DNA of 64,000 bases from Pantoea agglomerans. Lineage in GTDB: Bacteria; Pseudomonadota; Gammaproteobacteria; Enterobacterales; Enterobacteriaceae. Both the position numbers and the translations under genes were made by a program. Below the pieces are notes generated by a model. The model worked only from the letters and a program-made list of their open reading frames with translations, ran no database searches and was not told where the DNA came from. Numbering within the stretch: position 1 is the first letter of the stretch; every line of letters starts with the position of its first letter. The stretch lies in the NCBI RefSeq assembly GCF_020149765.1, contig NZ_CP083809.1, positions 1,178,001-1,242,000 on the forward strand, in the 5' to 3' direction. Shown piece by piece: positions 25,444 to 36,290 of the stretch.

Positions 25444-26208
25444 ATGGCTTACCGCCTGACCAGCCTGGTTTTGGCCAGCGTCATTCTGGCTGGATGCGCC
25501 AGCTCAAAGCCGGAGAGCGAGGCGCCTGCGCAGCGCAGCGATCCGCTCGAAGGCTTTAACCGCACGATGTTCAACTTTAACTACAACGTGCTGGATCCAT
25601 ACGTGCTGCGTCCTGTCGCGGTGGCGTGGCGCGACTACGTGCCGGTGCCGGCGCGTACTGGCTTAAGCAATTTCCTCGGCAACCTGGAGGAGCCGGCCAG
25701 CATGGTGAACTCTATTCTGGTTGGCGAGCCGCGCCAGGCGGGAATTCACTTTACCCGTTTCTTCCTGAACTCGATTCTGGGCCTGGGCGGTTTTATCGAC
25801 GTGGCGGGCAAGGCGAACCCGGAGCTGGCGCGTGAAGTGCCGCACCGCTTCGGCAGCACTCTGGGCCACTACGGCGTCGGCTACGGCCCCTACGTGGAAC
25901 TGCCCGCCTACGGCAGTTTCACCATCCGCGAAGATGGCGGCGACTACGTCGATACGCTCTATCCGGTGCTGGGCTGGCTGACCTGGCCGATGTCCATTGC
26001 GAAGTGGACGCTGGAAGGGGTAGAGACGCGCGCGCAGCTGCTTGACTCCGATGCGCTGCTGAAGCAGCAGTCTGACCCTTACGCCTTTATTCGTAACGCC
26101 TATTTCCAGCGTCATGATTTCCTGGCGAACGGCGGCCGTCTCAAGCCGGAAGAGAACCCGAACGCCAGCGCGATTCAGGACGATCTTAAAGATATCGACG
26201 CGGAGTAA
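25444..26208 (+). CDS. mlaA: Outer-membrane lipoprotein MlaA (VacJ), phospholipid retrieval
   Basis: 254 residues. Lipobox LAGC with Cys18 gives lipid attachment. The VacJ domain includes DPLEGFNRTMFNFNY and LPAYGSFTIREDGGDYVDT. MlaA forms a channel with OmpC/OmpF that removes misplaced phospholipids from the outer leaflet and passes them to MlaC. In E. coli it is next to yfdC; here the ccm operon lies between. It may be partly co-transcribed with ccmI. A terminator follows. Confidence 0.95.
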   Translation: MAYRLTSLVLASVILAGCASSKPESEAPAQRSDPLEGFNRTMFNFNYNVLDPYVLRPVAVAWRDYVPVPARTGLSNFLGNLEEPASMVNSILVGEPRQAGIHFTRFFLNSILGLGGFIDVAGKANPELAREVPHRFGSTLGHYGVGYGPYVELPAYGSFTIREDGGDYVDTLYPVLGWLTWPMSIAKWTLEGVETRAQLLDSDALLKQQSDPYAFIRNAYFQRHDFLANGGRLKPEENPNASAIQDDLKDIDAE

Positions 26209-26224
26209 CGGCGGTAAAAACAGC

Positions 26225-26253
26225 AATGGCGACCCTGGGGTCGCCATTTTTTT
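26225..26253 (+). terminator. mlaA terminator
   Basis: AATGGCGACC-CTGG-GGTCGCCATT stem with a run of T. The stem sequence recurs in the fadL terminator 180 bases away. Confidence 0.9.
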
Positions 26254-26274
26254 AATGCGTGCATCGAACGCGAA

Positions 26275-26385
26275 ACGCGAGTGGCCCGGGCCGATCGCAA
26301 AGACGCAAAAACGGCATCCCTGCCTGCTCGGCCCGCGCCGTCCATGGCGCGGGACGCTTTGCTCCTCTGCCCGGGCCACTCGCGT
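26275..26385. repeat. Structured element with 17-bp inverted repeat between mlaA and fadL
   Basis: Perfect 17-base arms ACGCGAGTGGCCCGGGC (26275-26291) and GCCCGGGCCACTCGCGT (26369-26385). Inside lies a smaller hairpin, CCCGCGCC (26332-26339) / GGCGCGGG (26346-26353). The element is framed by the two related terminators, giving a nested palindrome of ~200 bases with no coding frame of interest. Confidence 0.8.
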
Positions 26386-26401
26386 CGGCGCCTTTCCCCA
26401 A

Positions 26402-26430
26402 TAAAAATGGCGACCCAAAGGTCGCCATTT
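26402..26430 (-). terminator. fadL terminator
   Basis: AAATGGCGACC-CAAA-GGTCGCCATTT hairpin with A-run on the left, i.e. a T-run for the leftward fadL transcript. The stem matches that of the mlaA terminator. Confidence 0.88.
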
Positions 26431-26444
26431 ATCCAGCTATATCA

Positions 26445-27728
26445 TCAGAACTTGTAGTTAAAGTTCGCGCCATACAGCCAGGCTTTACCCACGGAATTAA
26501 AGGTATAAGGCCCTTCTTCAACCGTAACGTGCTGGCCGTGCATATAAGAGACGCCCACATCGACAGAGGCGTCGTCGTTAAAGGCGTAGGAGGCGCCAGC
26601 GCTCAGCCAGAGACGATCCTGATCGGGGATTGAGATCGAGCGCTTATCCGCCGGAACCGGGCTGTCATCAAAGGCGATACCGGTACGGAAAGTCCAGTTC
26701 TGGTCGTAATAGTAGGTGGTGCCCAGCGCGATACGGTAGGCATCCTTGAAGCTCTCATCTTTATAGAACAGCGTCTGACCGCTGGAGCCGGTGGCTTTCA
26801 GCTCCTGGAACTGGCTCCAGCTGGTGTAGGCCAGGCTGTAGTGTACCGCCCACTGCGGTGCCACTTTATGCCAGCCAGACACTTCCCACATCTCCGGCAG
26901 GTTCAGCGTCAGCGCGCCCGGAATAGTCGAGCCGCCGGTGGCGTAGGGGAGGCCTAAATTGGCTGCCTGATTGATGCGGTTAATCGCCGTCGGCAGGCTG
27001 CTCTTATAGTCGCCGTCGAAATCAACCTTCACCTCCGAGCGATAGCTCAGGCCAAAGCGGTTGTTTTTATCCACCTCATACAAAATACCGGCGTTCCAGC
27101 CGTAGCCCCACTCATCACCCTTCAGGTGGGCCACCTGCGTATCGGCAGGAATGCTCAGCGCAGCGCCTGCTTCGCCCGCGTAGCGCTCAATCTTGGCGCG
27201 CGCGTAAACCGCGTCGAAGCCGACGCCGAAGCTGAAGTGCTCGTTAAGACGATAGGCGGTGCTGAGGTTAAGGTTGCCGGTCATCAGATCGGTCTTGCCG
27301 CCGAAGCCGCCTGCGGTATAGCCGTCGTTGAACTCCGTCGCCAGACCATAGTTTGAGGTAGCGGACGCGCCGATCCACCATTGATCGTTAATCGGCTGCA
27401 CATAGTGAATATTGGGCACCCACTGCGTCGGTGCGATATTGCTGGCGTCGAGGCTGCGGCCGGTCGGGCTGTTGCCGGTAATATCGACATCGGGATCGAT
27501 AAATACCGCGCCGACGGAAAACATCGGTCGATCCATCAGCGCCATGGTCGCCGGGTTGCGGCTGGCTGAGGCGGCGGTATCGCCCATTGCGCCCTCGCCG
27601 GAATAGGCGCGGCCCAGACCAGCAGAGGAGAATTCGTTAAGCTGAAAGCCCGCTGCGTATACGTGTGAAGAGACAAGCGCCACTGCAGCCGCCACGGCTG
27701 ACTTTGCGAACAGGTTTTTATGGCTCAT
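26445..27728 (-). CDS. fadL: Long-chain fatty acid outer-membrane transporter FadL
   Basis: 427 residues from ATG 27728 (GTG at 27734 is less likely; GAGG lies upstream). Signal peptide (~1-27, ending SSHVYA-A), then the hatch segment [20 protein letters not shown], the NPATMA motif, and a 14-strand barrel ending in NFNYKF with a terminal Phe for BAM recognition. It admits long-chain fatty acids through a lateral opening. FadR-like operators upstream indicate repression without fatty acids. Confidence 0.95.
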   Translation of the reverse strand: MSHKNLFAKSAVAAAVALVSSHVYAAGFQLNEFSSAGLGRAYSGEGAMGDTAASASRNPATMALMDRPMFSVGAVFIDPDVDITGNSPTGRSLDASNIAPTQWVPNIHYVQPINDQWWIGASATSNYGLATEFNDGYTAGGFGGKTDLMTGNLNLSTAYRLNEHFSFGVGFDAVYARAKIERYAGEAGAALSIPADTQVAHLKGDEWGYGWNAGILYEVDKNNRFGLSYRSEVKVDFDGDYKSSLPTAINRINQAANLGLPYATGGSTIPGALTLNLPEMWEVSGWHKVAPQWAVHYSLAYTSWSQFQELKATGSSGQTLFYKDESFKDAYRIALGTTYYYDQNWTFRTGIAFDDSPVPADKRSISIPDQDRLWLSAGASYAFNDDASVDVGVSYMHGQHVTVEEGPYTFNSVGKAWLYGANFNYKF

Positions 27729-27819
27729 GACCACAACCTCATCTGAATTATTATTATTAAACTGTAATTGTTACATCGCGTAACAAGGGTCGGCGGATTG
27801 TAGGGACTGACCAGAAGCT

Positions 27820-27836
27820 GACAAATCAGACCAGTG
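27820..27836 (-). promoter_or_regulatory. FadR-like operator of fadL (site 2)
   Basis: Complement reads CACTGGTCTGATTTGTC, close to the second FadR site of E. coli fadL as I recall it. FadR represses fadL until acyl-CoA binds. Confidence 0.7.
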
Positions 27837-27844
27837 CGGCAAGT

Positions 27845-27861
27845 ATAGGTCTGACCTGTGT
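27845..27861 (-). promoter_or_regulatory. FadR-like operator of fadL (site 1)
   Basis: Sequence ATAGGTCTGACCTGTGT; its complement carries AGGTCAGACCTAT, matching the FadR core TGGTCNGACC with one change. Confidence 0.7.
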
Positions 27862-28092
27862 CGATGTTGCAATATTGTTTTTAAAATATTTCTGAATTGA
27901 TCTTCAAAATTTCGATCCGCTTAACAAAACCGGCGGAGCAGAGCGTAGCATACCGGCTCTAATTTGTTTTGGATCAAATTTTATTGTGATATTCGTCACT
28001 TAGCGCCTCTGACATAGCGCATTTTAAAGCGGAGGCGTAGAATTTCGGGCGTTAATCCAGATCGCTAACAGATTTATTCCCAGGAGAACGCA

Positions 28093-28389
28093 ATGACCAA
28101 TACCATGAATAAATGCAGCGCCAGTGAAACCGCTGCCTGCTGTTGCGTGGATGTCGGCACCGTGATGGATAACAGTGACTGCACCGCCAGCTGGTCAGAG
28201 TGGTTTGCGCAGCGCAGCGAGGCGGAAGCTAAACTGGCGAGCCTGACGGAAAAAGCGCGGCAGATTGAGTCGGACCCCTGCCAGATCGATGCCCGCTTCG
28301 ACGCGCGCGACAACGGCGTGCAGCTGGATATCGATTTCACCTTCGCCTGCCAGGCTGAAACCCTGATTTTTCAGCTGGGCCTGCGCTAA
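28093..28389 (+). CDS. yfcZ: YfcZ/YiiS family protein (DUF406)
   Basis: 98 residues, ATG behind CAGGAGAA. Cys-rich N-terminus (ETAACCCVDVGTVMDNSDC), then a helix rich in Ala/Glu, then a two-strand end (VQLDIDFTFACQAETLIFQL). The family is conserved in Enterobacterales; molecular role not established. The gene lies between fadL and fadI as in E. coli. Confidence 0.92.
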   Translation: MTNTMNKCSASETAACCCVDVGTVMDNSDCTASWSEWFAQRSEAEAKLASLTEKARQIESDPCQIDARFDARDNGVQLDIDFTFACQAETLIFQLGLR

Positions 28390-28396
28390 CTCTCTG

Positions 28397-28424
28397 AACG
28401 CCGTTGCTCAACGGCGTTTTCTAT
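28397..28424 (+). terminator. yfcZ terminator
   Basis: AACGCCGTT-GCTC-AACGGCGTT hairpin followed by a T-rich stretch. Confidence 0.85.
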
Positions 28425-28494
28425 TTTCGTGTTTTCCCTCGCACTTTTTTTCTTTCCTGATTGGCGGCGCGCCCGCTTGTCGTTAACACTGTGG

Positions 28495-28510
28495 ATCAGG
28501 TCAGACCTCT
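28495..28510 (+). promoter_or_regulatory. FadR-like operator upstream of fadI
   Basis: ATCAGGTCAGACCTCT, 41 bases before the fadI ATG, contains the palindromic core AGGTCAGACCT of FadR sites. Confidence 0.65.
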
Positions 28511-28550
28511 CAGGGCAATGACGCCCGGTCAACATTCACAGGTGAAACAG

Positions 28551-29861
28551 ATGAGCAAAGCGCAGCCGTTGCTGACGCGTGCGGGCGATCGCATCGCCAT
28601 TACTCACGGACTTCGCACGCCGTTCCTGCGTCAGGCGACAGGCTTTCATGGCATCCCCGCCGTGGAGCTTGGCCGGATGGTCGTAAGCGAACTGATGGCG
28701 CGCAGCGAACTGCCGATCGAGGCGATAGAGCAGCTGGTGTTTGGACAGGTGATCCAGATGCCGGAAGCGCCCAATATCGCGCGAGAAGTGGTGCTCAGCA
28801 GCGGGCTGGGCGTGCATACCGATGCCTACAGCGTCAGCCGCGCCTGCGCCACCAGCTTCCAGGCGGTCGCCAGCGTCGCGGAAAGCCTGATGGCGGGCAC
28901 CATCAAAGCGGGCATCGCGGGCGGCGCGGACTCCTCATCGGTGCTGCCCATCGGCGTCAGCAAAACCCTGGCGCGCGCGCTGCTCGATCTCAGCAAGGCG
29001 CGCAGCCTGGGGCAGAAGATGCAGATAGTGCGTCGCCTGCGGCCGCGCGATCTGCTGCCGGTGCCGCCTGCGGTCGCCGAGTACTCTACCGGCCTGCGTA
29101 TGGGCGATACCGCCGAACAGATGGCGAAAACGCATCACATCACACGCGCGGCGCAGGATGCGCTGGCGCTGCGATCGCACCAGCGCGCCGCCAGCGCCTG
29201 GCAGTCGGGCGTGCTGCGACAGGAGGTGATGCCCGCCTTCGCGCCGCCGTGGAAAGCGCCCATCGAGCAGGATAACAACGTGCGCATGGCGGCGAAAATC
29301 GAAGACTATGCGCGGCTGCGGCCGGCGTTCGACCGCCAGCACGGCAGCGTCACGGCGGCCAACAGCACGCCGCTTACTGACGGCGCGGCGGCGGTGGTGC
29401 TGATGAGCGAAGGGCGCGCGCGCGAACTGGGCGTTGCGCCGCTGGGCTATCTGCGCAGCTACGCCTTTACCGCCATCGACGTGCAGCAGGACATGCTGCT
29501 CGGCCCGGCTTACGCTTCCCCGCTGGCGCTGGAGCGCGCCGGCGTTGGGCTGGCCGATCTGACGCTAATTGATATGCACGAGGCGTTCGCCGCCCAGACG
29601 CTCTGCAACCTGCAGTGCTTTAACGACGAACGCTTCGCGCGGGAAAAACTCAACCGTTCTCACGCGCTGGGCGAGGTCGATGAGGCGCGTTTCAACGTGC
29701 TCGGCGGCTCAATCGCCTACGGCCATCCTTTCGCCGCCACCGGCGCGCGTATGATTACCCAGACACTGCATGAGCTGCGGCGTCGCGGCGGCGGGCTGGC
29801 GCTGGTCACCGCCTGCGCGGCGGGCGGCTTAGGCGCGGCGATGGTTCTGGAGGCGGAATAA
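28551..29861 (+). CDS. fadI: 3-ketoacyl-CoA thiolase FadI
   Basis: 436 residues from ATG 28551, the E. coli FadI length; the frame is open upstream to 28461, but that part holds the FadR site. Thiolase fold with nucleophile Cys99 (SRACATS), [10 protein letters not shown] and the C-terminal [10 protein letters not shown]. It cleaves 3-ketoacyl-CoA to acetyl-CoA and shortened acyl-CoA, mainly in anaerobic or alternative beta-oxidation with FadJ. The stop overlaps the fadJ ATG by one base. Confidence 0.96.
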   Translation: MSKAQPLLTRAGDRIAITHGLRTPFLRQATGFHGIPAVELGRMVVSELMARSELPIEAIEQLVFGQVIQMPEAPNIAREVVLSSGLGVHTDAYSVSRACATSFQAVASVAESLMAGTIKAGIAGGADSSSVLPIGVSKTLARALLDLSKARSLGQKMQIVRRLRPRDLLPVPPAVAEYSTGLRMGDTAEQMAKTHHITRAAQDALALRSHQRAASAWQSGVLRQEVMPAFAPPWKAPIEQDNNVRMAAKIEDYARLRPAFDRQHGSVTAANSTPLTDGAAAVVLMSEGRARELGVAPLGYLRSYAFTAIDVQQDMLLGPAYASPLALERAGVGLADLTLIDMHEAFAAQTLCNLQCFNDERFAREKLNRSHALGEVDEARFNVLGGSIAYGHPFAATGARMITQTLHELRRRGGGLALVTACAAGGLGAAMVLEAE

Positions 29862-31978
29862 TGGAACAGAGCGCTTTCTCTTTACAGATGCGACCGGATC
29901 ACGTTGGCGTCATCGTAATCGACGTGCCGGGTGAAAAGATGAATACGCTGCGCGCCGCCTTTGCGCAGCAGCTGGCGGCGGTGATTGACGAGGCGCGGCG
30001 CGATACGCAGCTGGCTGGCCTGGTGCTGATCTCCGGCAAGCCTGACAATTTTATCGCCGGCGCCGATATCGGCATGATCGCCGACTGCGGCAGCGCGCAG
30101 GAGGCGGAGTCGCTGGCGCGGCAAGGCCAGCAGGCGATGGCGGCGATCGCGGCGCTGCCCTTTCCGGTGGTGGCGGCGATCCACGGCGCCTGCCTGGGCG
30201 GCGGGCTGGAGCTGGCGCTCGCCTGCGACGCGCGCATCTGCTCGCTGGATGACAAAACCCGGCTTGGCCTGCCCGAGGTGCAGCTGGGGCTGCTGCCGGG
30301 ATCGGGCGGCACCCAGCGTCTGCCGCGCCTTATCGGGCTGCGCCAGGCGCTGCCGCTGATACTTACCGGCAAAACCCTGCGGGCGAAGCAGGCGCGCAGG
30401 CTGGGGCTGGTGGATGACGCGGTGCCGCAGGCGATCCTGCTGGAAACCGCGGCGGCGCGCGCGCTGAAGGGCAAGCATGCCGCACGGACGCTGCCGCTGC
30501 GCGATCGCGTAATCGAGGGGCCGCTGGCGCGCCATGCCTTTTTCGCCCTGGCGCAGCGGGAAACCGCGCGTAAAACCCACGGCAACTATCCGGCGGCGCA
30601 GCGCATTATCGACGCGGTGCGCACCGGCATTGAACAGGGCAGCGAGGCGGGGTATCTGGCGGAGGCGCGCGCCTTCGGCGAGCTGGCGATGACGCCGCAA
30701 TCCGCCGCGCTGCGCAGCCTGTTTTTCGCCAGCACGGCGATGAAAAAAGAGCGCGGTGCCGAGGCTGAGCCGCGCGCGCTGCATCAGGTCGGCGTGCTGG
30801 GCGGCGGGCTGATGGGCGGGGGGATCGCCAGCGTTACGGCGATTAACGCCGGGCTGCCGGTGCGCATCAAGGATATCCATCTGCAGGGGGTCAACCATGC
30901 GCTGAAAGCGAGCTGGGAAGGGCTGAGCAAAAAGGTCAGACGACGCCATATCAGCGCGGCGCAGCGTCAGCAGCAGATGGCGCGCATAACCGGCGGCACC
31001 GATTATCAGGGCTTCGCCGGGCGCGACCTGGTGATTGAGGCGGTGTTTGAAGAGCTGTCGCTGAAACAGCAGATGGTGCGCGAGGTTGAAGCCCACTGCG
31101 CGCCGCACACCATTTTCGCCTCGAATACCTCATCGCTGCCGATCGCGGATATCGCCGCGCAGGCGCAGCGGCCGGAAAACGTTATCGGCCTGCACTACTT
31201 TAGTCCGGTGGAAAAGATGCCGCTGGTGGAGGTGATCCCGCACGCCGGCACCTCGCAGCAGACGCTGACCACCACCGTGGCGCTGGCGAAAAAGCAGGGC
31301 AAAACGCCCATCGTTGTGGCGGACCGCGCCGGCTTCTATGTAAATCGCATTCTTACGCCCTATATAAATGAAGCGATGCGCTGCCTGCTGGAGGGCGAGC
31401 CGGTTGAGCATATCGATCGCGCGCTGGTGAGGGCGGGCTTTCCCGTTGGTCCGATACAGCTGCTGGACGAGGTGGGCATCGACGTCGGCAGCAAGATCGC
31501 GCCGGTGCTGCAGCAGGCCTGGGGCGAACGCTTCGCCGCACCCGCCGCCTTTGACGCGGTGCTGAAGGACGATCGCAAAGGGCGTAAAAACGGCAAAGGC
31601 TTCTATCTCTACGGCGGCGGTCGGCGCGGCGGCAAAAAGCCCGATCCCGCAATCTATCCGCTGCTCGGCGTGCAGCCGGCGGCCAGGCAAAGCGAAGCGC
31701 AGATCGCCGAGCGCTGCATAATGATGATGCTGAACGAGGCGGCGCGCTGCCTTGACGAAGGGGTGATCCGCAGCCCGCGCGACGGCGACATCGGGGCAGT
31801 ATTCGGCATCGGCTTTCCCCCTTTTCTCGGCGGGCCGTTCCGTTATATGGATCGGCGCGGCGCGGCGGATATCGCGCAAACATTACGCGAATTAATGCGC
31901 CAGCATGGCGAGCGCTTTGCCCCATGCGAAGCGCTACTGGCGGCGGAACAGCAGGAGAGGAAATTTTACATTTCCTGA
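29861..31978 (+). CDS. fadJ: Fatty acid oxidation complex alpha subunit FadJ
   Basis: 705 residues (E. coli 714). N-terminal enoyl-CoA hydratase/isomerase (~1-190; [34 protein letters not shown]) and C-terminal 3-hydroxyacyl-CoA dehydrogenase with the NAD loop GGGLMGGG near residue 313 and the [15 protein letters not shown] signature. It performs hydration and NAD-linked oxidation and forms a complex with FadI. Confidence 0.96.
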   Translation: MEQSAFSLQMRPDHVGVIVIDVPGEKMNTLRAAFAQQLAAVIDEARRDTQLAGLVLISGKPDNFIAGADIGMIADCGSAQEAESLARQGQQAMAAIAALPFPVVAAIHGACLGGGLELALACDARICSLDDKTRLGLPEVQLGLLPGSGGTQRLPRLIGLRQALPLILTGKTLRAKQARRLGLVDDAVPQAILLETAAARALKGKHAARTLPLRDRVIEGPLARHAFFALAQRETARKTHGNYPAAQRIIDAVRTGIEQGSEAGYLAEARAFGELAMTPQSAALRSLFFASTAMKKERGAEAEPRALHQVGVLGGGLMGGGIASVTAINAGLPVRIKDIHLQGVNHALKASWEGLSKKVRRRHISAAQRQQQMARITGGTDYQGFAGRDLVIEAVFEELSLKQQMVREVEAHCAPHTIFASNTSSLPIADIAAQAQRPENVIGLHYFSPVEKMPLVEVIPHAGTSQQTLTTTVALAKKQGKTPIVVADRAGFYVNRILTPYINEAMRCLLEGEPVEHIDRALVRAGFPVGPIQLLDEVGIDVGSKIAPVLQQAWGERFAAPAAFDAVLKDDRKGRKNGKGFYLYGGGRRGGKKPDPAIYPLLGVQPAARQSEAQIAERCIMMMLNEAARCLDEGVIRSPRDGDIGAVFGIGFPPFLGGPFRYMDRRGAADIAQTLRELMRQHGERFAPCEALLAAEQQERKFYIS

Positions 31979-32182
31979 CCGAATGGAATATCCGCACCGA
32001 TTCAGCGGGTTAGAAATGCGCCGCCAGGGCAGGCGGCGCGGCACGATTCTGAGAAGCGCTTATTTAATAAACAACCGGTTGACTATACTCAAGTCATTGG
32101 GGTACAACACAGCGTTCATTCGCAGAGTGAAGAGTCAGGCGCCTCCGCGCCGGGCGATATCGACAAACAACAGCGGTGCTTT
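31979..32182. other. Spacer fadJ-sixA
   Basis: 204 bases. TTGACT at 32079-32084 is a possible -35, but no convincing -10 follows at the right distance. No hairpin terminator seen. Confidence 0.35.
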
Positions 32183-32665
32183 ATGCAAGTTTTTATCATG
32201 CGTCACGGCGATGCTGCTCTTGAAGCCGCCAGTGATTCGGTCCGACCTCTCACCCATTGCGGCTGTGATGAATCACGCCAGATGGCGAGCTGGCTCAACA
32301 GCCAGACGGTGGATGTAGAACGTGTGCTGGTCAGTCCCTATCTTCGTGCCCAGCAGACGCTGGCGACGGTACGCGAAGCGTTAAAACTGCCGGAAGGGCA
32401 GGAGGTTTTACCCGAGCTGACGCCAGGCGGCGATCCCGGCCTTGTGGCCTGCTACCTGCAGGCGCTGGGAAATCAGGGGGTAAAATCGGCCATTGTGATT
32501 TCACATCTGCCGCTGGTGGGCTATCTGGTTTCAGAGCTCTGCCCGCAGGAAGCGCCACCGATGTTCGCCACCTCCGCCATCGCCTGCATCGATTTCGATC
32601 CCGTCAGCTGCGAAGGCAAGCTGCTGTGGCAGGTCAGCCCCTCTAAACTGGCGAAAGCCATATAA
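32183..32665 (+). CDS. sixA: Phosphohistidine phosphatase SixA
   Basis: 160 residues with the histidine-phosphatase RHG motif at the N-terminus (FIMRHGD, catalytic His8) and a short RHG-family fold. SixA dephosphorylates phosphohistidine on EIIA-Ntr-pathway NPr and, as first described, on ArcB. Gene order between fadJ and smrB is conserved with E. coli. Confidence 0.94.
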   Translation: MQVFIMRHGDAALEAASDSVRPLTHCGCDESRQMASWLNSQTVDVERVLVSPYLRAQQTLATVREALKLPEGQEVLPELTPGGDPGLVACYLQALGNQGVKSAIVISHLPLVGYLVSELCPQEAPPMFATSAIACIDFDPVSCEGKLLWQVSPSKLAKAI

Positions 32666-32672
32666 CGCCCGC

Positions 32673-32690
32673 GGGCCGCGCAGACGGCCC
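32673..32690. terminator. Hairpin between convergent sixA and smrB
   Basis: GGGCCG-CGCAGA-CGGCCC in the 32-base gap between the two convergent genes. No T-run, so function as terminator is uncertain. Confidence 0.4.
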
Positions 32691-32697
32691 ACCCCTC

Positions 32698-33246
32698 TTA
32701 AGGCAGCTCGGGCGGTTGCCACTCCTCTACCTCAATCAATACCAGCAGCGCCGCGTCGCCGCCGAACATTTTTGGCGCCTGATGAAACGCCATTACGTAA
32801 GGATGCTGCGCCAGCCAGAGCGGCGTCTGCTGCTTGAGAATATGCTTGCCGTGGCCGGTCATCACGCTGGCGCAGAACAGGTGCTCGCGACGACAGGCGG
32901 CGATCAGCGCGCCCAGCTCCTGTTTAGCCTGCTGCTGCGTCAAGCCGTGCAGGTCGAGGAAAATCTCCGGCGTATAGTCGCCGCGGCGCAGCTTTTTCAG
33001 CTCGTAGTGGCTGACGTCGGCGCGCACGTAGCGCATAGCGCCTTCGGTCGCCAGCAGCGGCTGAAATTCGTCGGAAAAATAGTGGCTGTTGTCCACCTGT
33101 TCGGAAATCAACCGCTTCAGCGGCAGCTCGCGGCTTTTTACCACGGGCTTATGCACCACGGTATCCTGCTTTATTTTGCGCGTGCCGCTCATTAGCTGGC
33201 GAAACAACGCCTTGTCGTCGTCATTAAGAGATGTTTTTTTACTCAT
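32698..33246 (-). CDS. smrB: Ribosome-rescue endonuclease SmrB
   Basis: 182 residues. The C-terminal Smr domain has [15 protein letters not shown] and [16 protein letters not shown]; the basic N-terminal region (~1-60) binds ribosomes. SmrB cuts mRNA at collided ribosomes, letting tmRNA rescue proceed. It is divergent from prmB with 160 bases between. Confidence 0.94.
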   Translation of the reverse strand: MSKKTSLNDDDKALFRQLMSGTRKIKQDTVVHKPVVKSRELPLKRLISEQVDNSHYFSDEFQPLLATEGAMRYVRADVSHYELKKLRRGDYTPEIFLDLHGLTQQQAKQELGALIAACRREHLFCASVMTGHGKHILKQQTPLWLAQHPYVMAFHQAPKMFGGDAALLVLIEVEEWQPPELP

Positions 33247-33406
33247 TTCAGGCGAATCTTGTCTGATAAGGCTGGAAAACAGCGAATGGCGTTACCTTAC
33301 CGCCCGATCCGCTAATTGTCAGCTTTTTCACCTTGCTGCGCTGAATTCTCTCCGGCTTCATGGCACACTATCGGCCGATTTAGCAATTGGGCCTGCGGAG
33401 GGCTAC

Positions 33407-34339
33407 GTGGACAAAATTTTCGTCGATGAGGCAGTCAACGAACTGCACACCATTCAGGATATGTTGCGCTGGGCGGTCAGCCGTTTTTCCGCCGCCGGGA
33501 TCTGGTACGGTCACGGCACCGACAATCCGTGGGACGAAGCGGTACAACTGGTCCTGCCCACGCTCTGGCTGCCGCTGGATATTCCGGAAGATATGCGCAG
33601 CGCGCGCCTGACCGCCAGCGAGCGTCACCGCATCGTTGAGCGGGTGATCCGCCGCGTTAACGAGCGCATTCCGGTTGCCTACCTTACCAACAAAGCCTGG
33701 TTCTGCGGCCACGAATTCTACGTTGACGAACGCGTGCTGGTGCCGCGCTCGCCGATCGGCGAACTGATTGAAAACCGCTTCGCCGGCCTGGTCGCCGAGG
33801 CGCCGCGCCATATCCTCGATATGTGTACCGGCAGCGGCTGTATCGCTATCGCCTGCGCCTACGCCTTCCCGGAAGCGGAGGTGGACGCGGTGGATATCTC
33901 TTATGATGCGCTGGCGGTCGCCGAGCAGAATATCGAAGAGCACGGTTTAATCCATCAGGTGACGCCGATCCGCGCCGATCTGTTCCGCGAGCTGGCGCCG
34001 GTGAAATATGATCTGATCGTAACCAATCCGCCCTATGTGGACGCGGAAGATATGGACGATCTGCCGAACGAATATCGCCACGAGCCGGAGCTTGGCCTGG
34101 CGGCGGGCAGCGACGGCCTGAAGCTGGTGCGCCGCATCCTCGCCTGCGCGCCGAATTACCTGAGCGAAAACGGCGTCCTGATCTGCGAAGTCGGCAACAG
34201 CATGGTGCATATGATCGAGCAGTATCCCGACGTGCCCTTTACCTGGCTGGAGTTCGACAACGGCGGCGACGGCGTCTTTATGCTGACGCGCCAGCAGATC
34301 GTCGACGCACAACATCACTTCTCTATTTATAAAGACTGA
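33407..34339 (+). CDS. prmB: Protein-(glutamine-N5) methyltransferase PrmB, ribosomal protein L3-specific
   Basis: 310 residues from GTG 33407 ([20 protein letters not shown]) with GGAGGG six bases upstream, matching the E. coli start and length; the frame is open further upstream to 33089, but that part overlaps smrB antisense. SAM-binding [14 protein letters not shown] and the catalytic NPPY (207-210) are present. It methylates Gln150 of ribosomal protein L3. It is followed by aroC after 27 bases, probably as an operon. Confidence 0.95.
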   Translation: MDKIFVDEAVNELHTIQDMLRWAVSRFSAAGIWYGHGTDNPWDEAVQLVLPTLWLPLDIPEDMRSARLTASERHRIVERVIRRVNERIPVAYLTNKAWFCGHEFYVDERVLVPRSPIGELIENRFAGLVAEAPRHILDMCTGSGCIAIACAYAFPEAEVDAVDISYDALAVAEQNIEEHGLIHQVTPIRADLFRELAPVKYDLIVTNPPYVDAEDMDDLPNEYRHEPELGLAAGSDGLKLVRRILACAPNYLSENGVLICEVGNSMVHMIEQYPDVPFTWLEFDNGGDGVFMLTRQQIVDAQHHFSIYKD

Positions 34340-34366
34340 GCGAACGCTTCGTAACAAGGAATCCCC

Positions 34367-35452
34367 ATGGCCGGAAACAGCATCGGACAATTCTTTCGCG
34401 TAACCACTTTTGGCGAGTCGCACGGCCTCGCGCTGGGCTGTATCGTCGACGGCGTGCCGCCGGGCATCCCGCTGACCGAAGCGGATATCCAGCACGATCT
34501 CGACCGCCGCCGTCCCGGCACCTCGCGCTATACCACCCAGCGACGCGAGCCGGATCAGGTGAAAATTTTGTCTGGCGTTTTCGAAGGGGTCACTACCGGC
34601 ACCTCGATCGGCCTGCTGATTGAAAATACCGACCAGCGTTCGCAGGACTACGGCGCGATTAAAGATCTCTTCCGTCCCGGCCACGCCGACTACACCTATG
34701 AGCAGAAGTACGGCCTGCGCGACTATCGCGGCGGCGGCCGCTCGTCGGCGCGGGAAACCGCCATGCGCGTTGCGGCGGGCGCGATTGCCAAAAAATATCT
34801 GCAGATGAAGCATGGCGTCGTGGTGCGCGGCTATCTGGCGCAGATCGGCGACGTGGCGTGCGAGCTGAAAGACTGGAGCATCGTTGAAGAGAACCCGTTT
34901 TTTTGCCCGGACGCCAGCAAGCTGGAGGCGCTGGATGAACTGATGCGCGCCCTGAAAAAAGAGGGCGACTCTATCGGCGCCAAAGTTACGGTGATGGCGG
35001 AAAATGTCCCGCCGGGCCTTGGTGAGCCGGTGTTTGATCGCCTCGACGCCGACCTGGCGCACGCGCTGATGAGCATCAACGCGGTAAAAGGGGTAGAGAT
35101 TGGCGACGGCTTTGCGGTGGTGAACCAGCGCGGCAGCCAGCATCGCGACGAGATCCGCGCCAGCGGGTTCCAGAGCAACCATGCTGGCGGCATCCTCGGC
35201 GGCATCAGCAGCGGCCAGACCATCAGCGCCAACCTGGCGATGAAGCCGACCTCCAGCATTACCGTACCGGGGCAGACCATCACCCGCAGCGGCGAAGAGG
35301 TGGAGATGATCACCAAAGGACGACACGATCCCTGCGTGGGCATTCGCGCCGTGCCGATCGCCGAAGCGATGATGGCGATCGTGCTGATGGATCATCTGCT
35401 GCGCCAGCGCGCGCAGAACGCAGATGTTAACAGCACCGTGCCGCGCTGGTGA
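34367..35452 (+). CDS. aroC: Chorismate synthase AroC
   Basis: 361 residues. Starts [19 protein letters not shown], with the three chorismate-synthase signatures ([30 protein letters not shown], and the [11 protein letters not shown] end). Uses reduced FMN to convert EPSP to chorismate, the branch point to aromatic amino acids, folate and quinones. Confidence 0.97.
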   Translation: MAGNSIGQFFRVTTFGESHGLALGCIVDGVPPGIPLTEADIQHDLDRRRPGTSRYTTQRREPDQVKILSGVFEGVTTGTSIGLLIENTDQRSQDYGAIKDLFRPGHADYTYEQKYGLRDYRGGGRSSARETAMRVAAGAIAKKYLQMKHGVVVRGYLAQIGDVACELKDWSIVEENPFFCPDASKLEALDELMRALKKEGDSIGAKVTVMAENVPPGLGEPVFDRLDADLAHALMSINAVKGVEIGDGFAVVNQRGSQHRDEIRASGFQSNHAGGILGGISSGQTISANLAMKPTSSITVPGQTITRSGEEVEMITKGRHDPCVGIRAVPIAEAMMAIVLMDHLLRQRAQNADVNSTVPRW

Positions 35453-35456
35453 CGCC

Positions 35457-36281
35457 ATGAAATCTCTGCTTATTCTTGCCTCGGCGCTGCTGTTCAGCGC
35501 CTCCGCCCTGGCCGCGACGCCGTGGCAGCGCATTCAGCAGCCGATCCCGGGCAGCGCGCAGTCTATCGGCTCCTTCGCTAACGGCTGCATCGTCGGCGCG
35601 CAGGCGCTGCCGCTTAACGCGCCGGAATATCAGGTGATGCGCCAGGATCAGCGGCGCTACTTCGGCCATCCCGATCTGATCCAGTTTATTCAGCGTCTCA
35701 GCACGCAGGTGCATAACCTGCAGCTGGGCAACGTGCTGATTGGTGATATGGGCATGGCGGCGGGCGGGCGCTTCAGCAGCGGCCACGCCAGCCATCAGAC
35801 CGGCCTCGACGTCGATATCTGGCTGCAGCTGCCGAAAACCCGCTGGAGCGCACAGCAGCTGCTGAAGCCGCAGCCGCTCGATCTGGTGACCGCAGATGAC
35901 AAGAGCGTGGTGGCGCGCCACTGGCGACCGGAGATCGACAGCCTGATCAAACTGGCGGCGAAAGATAACGATGTCACGCGCATCTTCGTCAATCCGGCGA
36001 TTAAAAAGCAGCTTTGCGCCGACGCTGGCGCCGACCGCGACTGGCTGCGCAAGGTGCGCCCATGGTTCGCACATCGCGCGCATATGCATGTGCGGCTGCG
36101 CTGTCCCGCCAACAGCATCGGCTGTGAAGATCAGCCTGCGCCGCCGCCGGGCGACGGGTGCGGCGCCGAGCTGGAGAGCTGGTTCCTGCCGAAGAAACCG
36201 GGCAGCGGAGCGCCGGTGAAGCGCGAGCCGCCGCCGCTGCCGCAGGCGTGCCAGGCGCTGCTGGATAAACATCTTTTATAA
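35457..36281 (+). CDS. mepA: Penicillin-insensitive murein endopeptidase MepA
   Basis: 274 residues from ATG 35457, four bases after the aroC stop and equal to the E. coli length. Signal peptide (~1-19, ASALA-ATPW), zinc-binding motifs [15 protein letters not shown] and [11 protein letters not shown]. This M74 metallopeptidase cuts D-Ala-meso-DAP cross-links in the periplasm. Six Cys in the mature part fit the known disulfide-bonded family. Confidence 0.95.
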   Translation: MKSLLILASALLFSASALAATPWQRIQQPIPGSAQSIGSFANGCIVGAQALPLNAPEYQVMRQDQRRYFGHPDLIQFIQRLSTQVHNLQLGNVLIGDMGMAAGGRFSSGHASHQTGLDVDIWLQLPKTRWSAQQLLKPQPLDLVTADDKSVVARHWRPEIDSLIKLAAKDNDVTRIFVNPAIKKQLCADAGADRDWLRKVRPWFAHRAHMHVRLRCPANSIGCEDQPAPPPGDGCGAELESWFLPKKPGSGAPVKREPPPLPQACQALLDKHLL

Positions 36282-36290
36282 GGGAGCTAC

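Larger units (their letters stand above)
27729..28092. other. Divergent regulatory region fadL/yfcZ
   Basis: 364 bases without a gene. It contains two FadR-like sites, listed separately, and an AT-rich stretch (27861-27900, 27955-28010) suitable for promoters of fadL (-) and yfcZ (+). Confidence 0.6.

Noticed and set aside
26114..26633. Frames reading through the mlaA-fadL palindrome block (96, 124 residues)
   Set aside because: They run through terminators and antisense of fadL; produced by GC-rich inverted repeats.
29882..31108. 408-residue open frame antisense to fadJ
   Set aside because: Same shadow pattern; fadJ is unambiguous on the other strand.
33947..35533. 528-residue open frame antisense to aroC and mepA
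   Set aside because: Shadow of GC-rich codon use; His/Ala/Arg-rich with no recognisable motif, spanning two well-supported genes.
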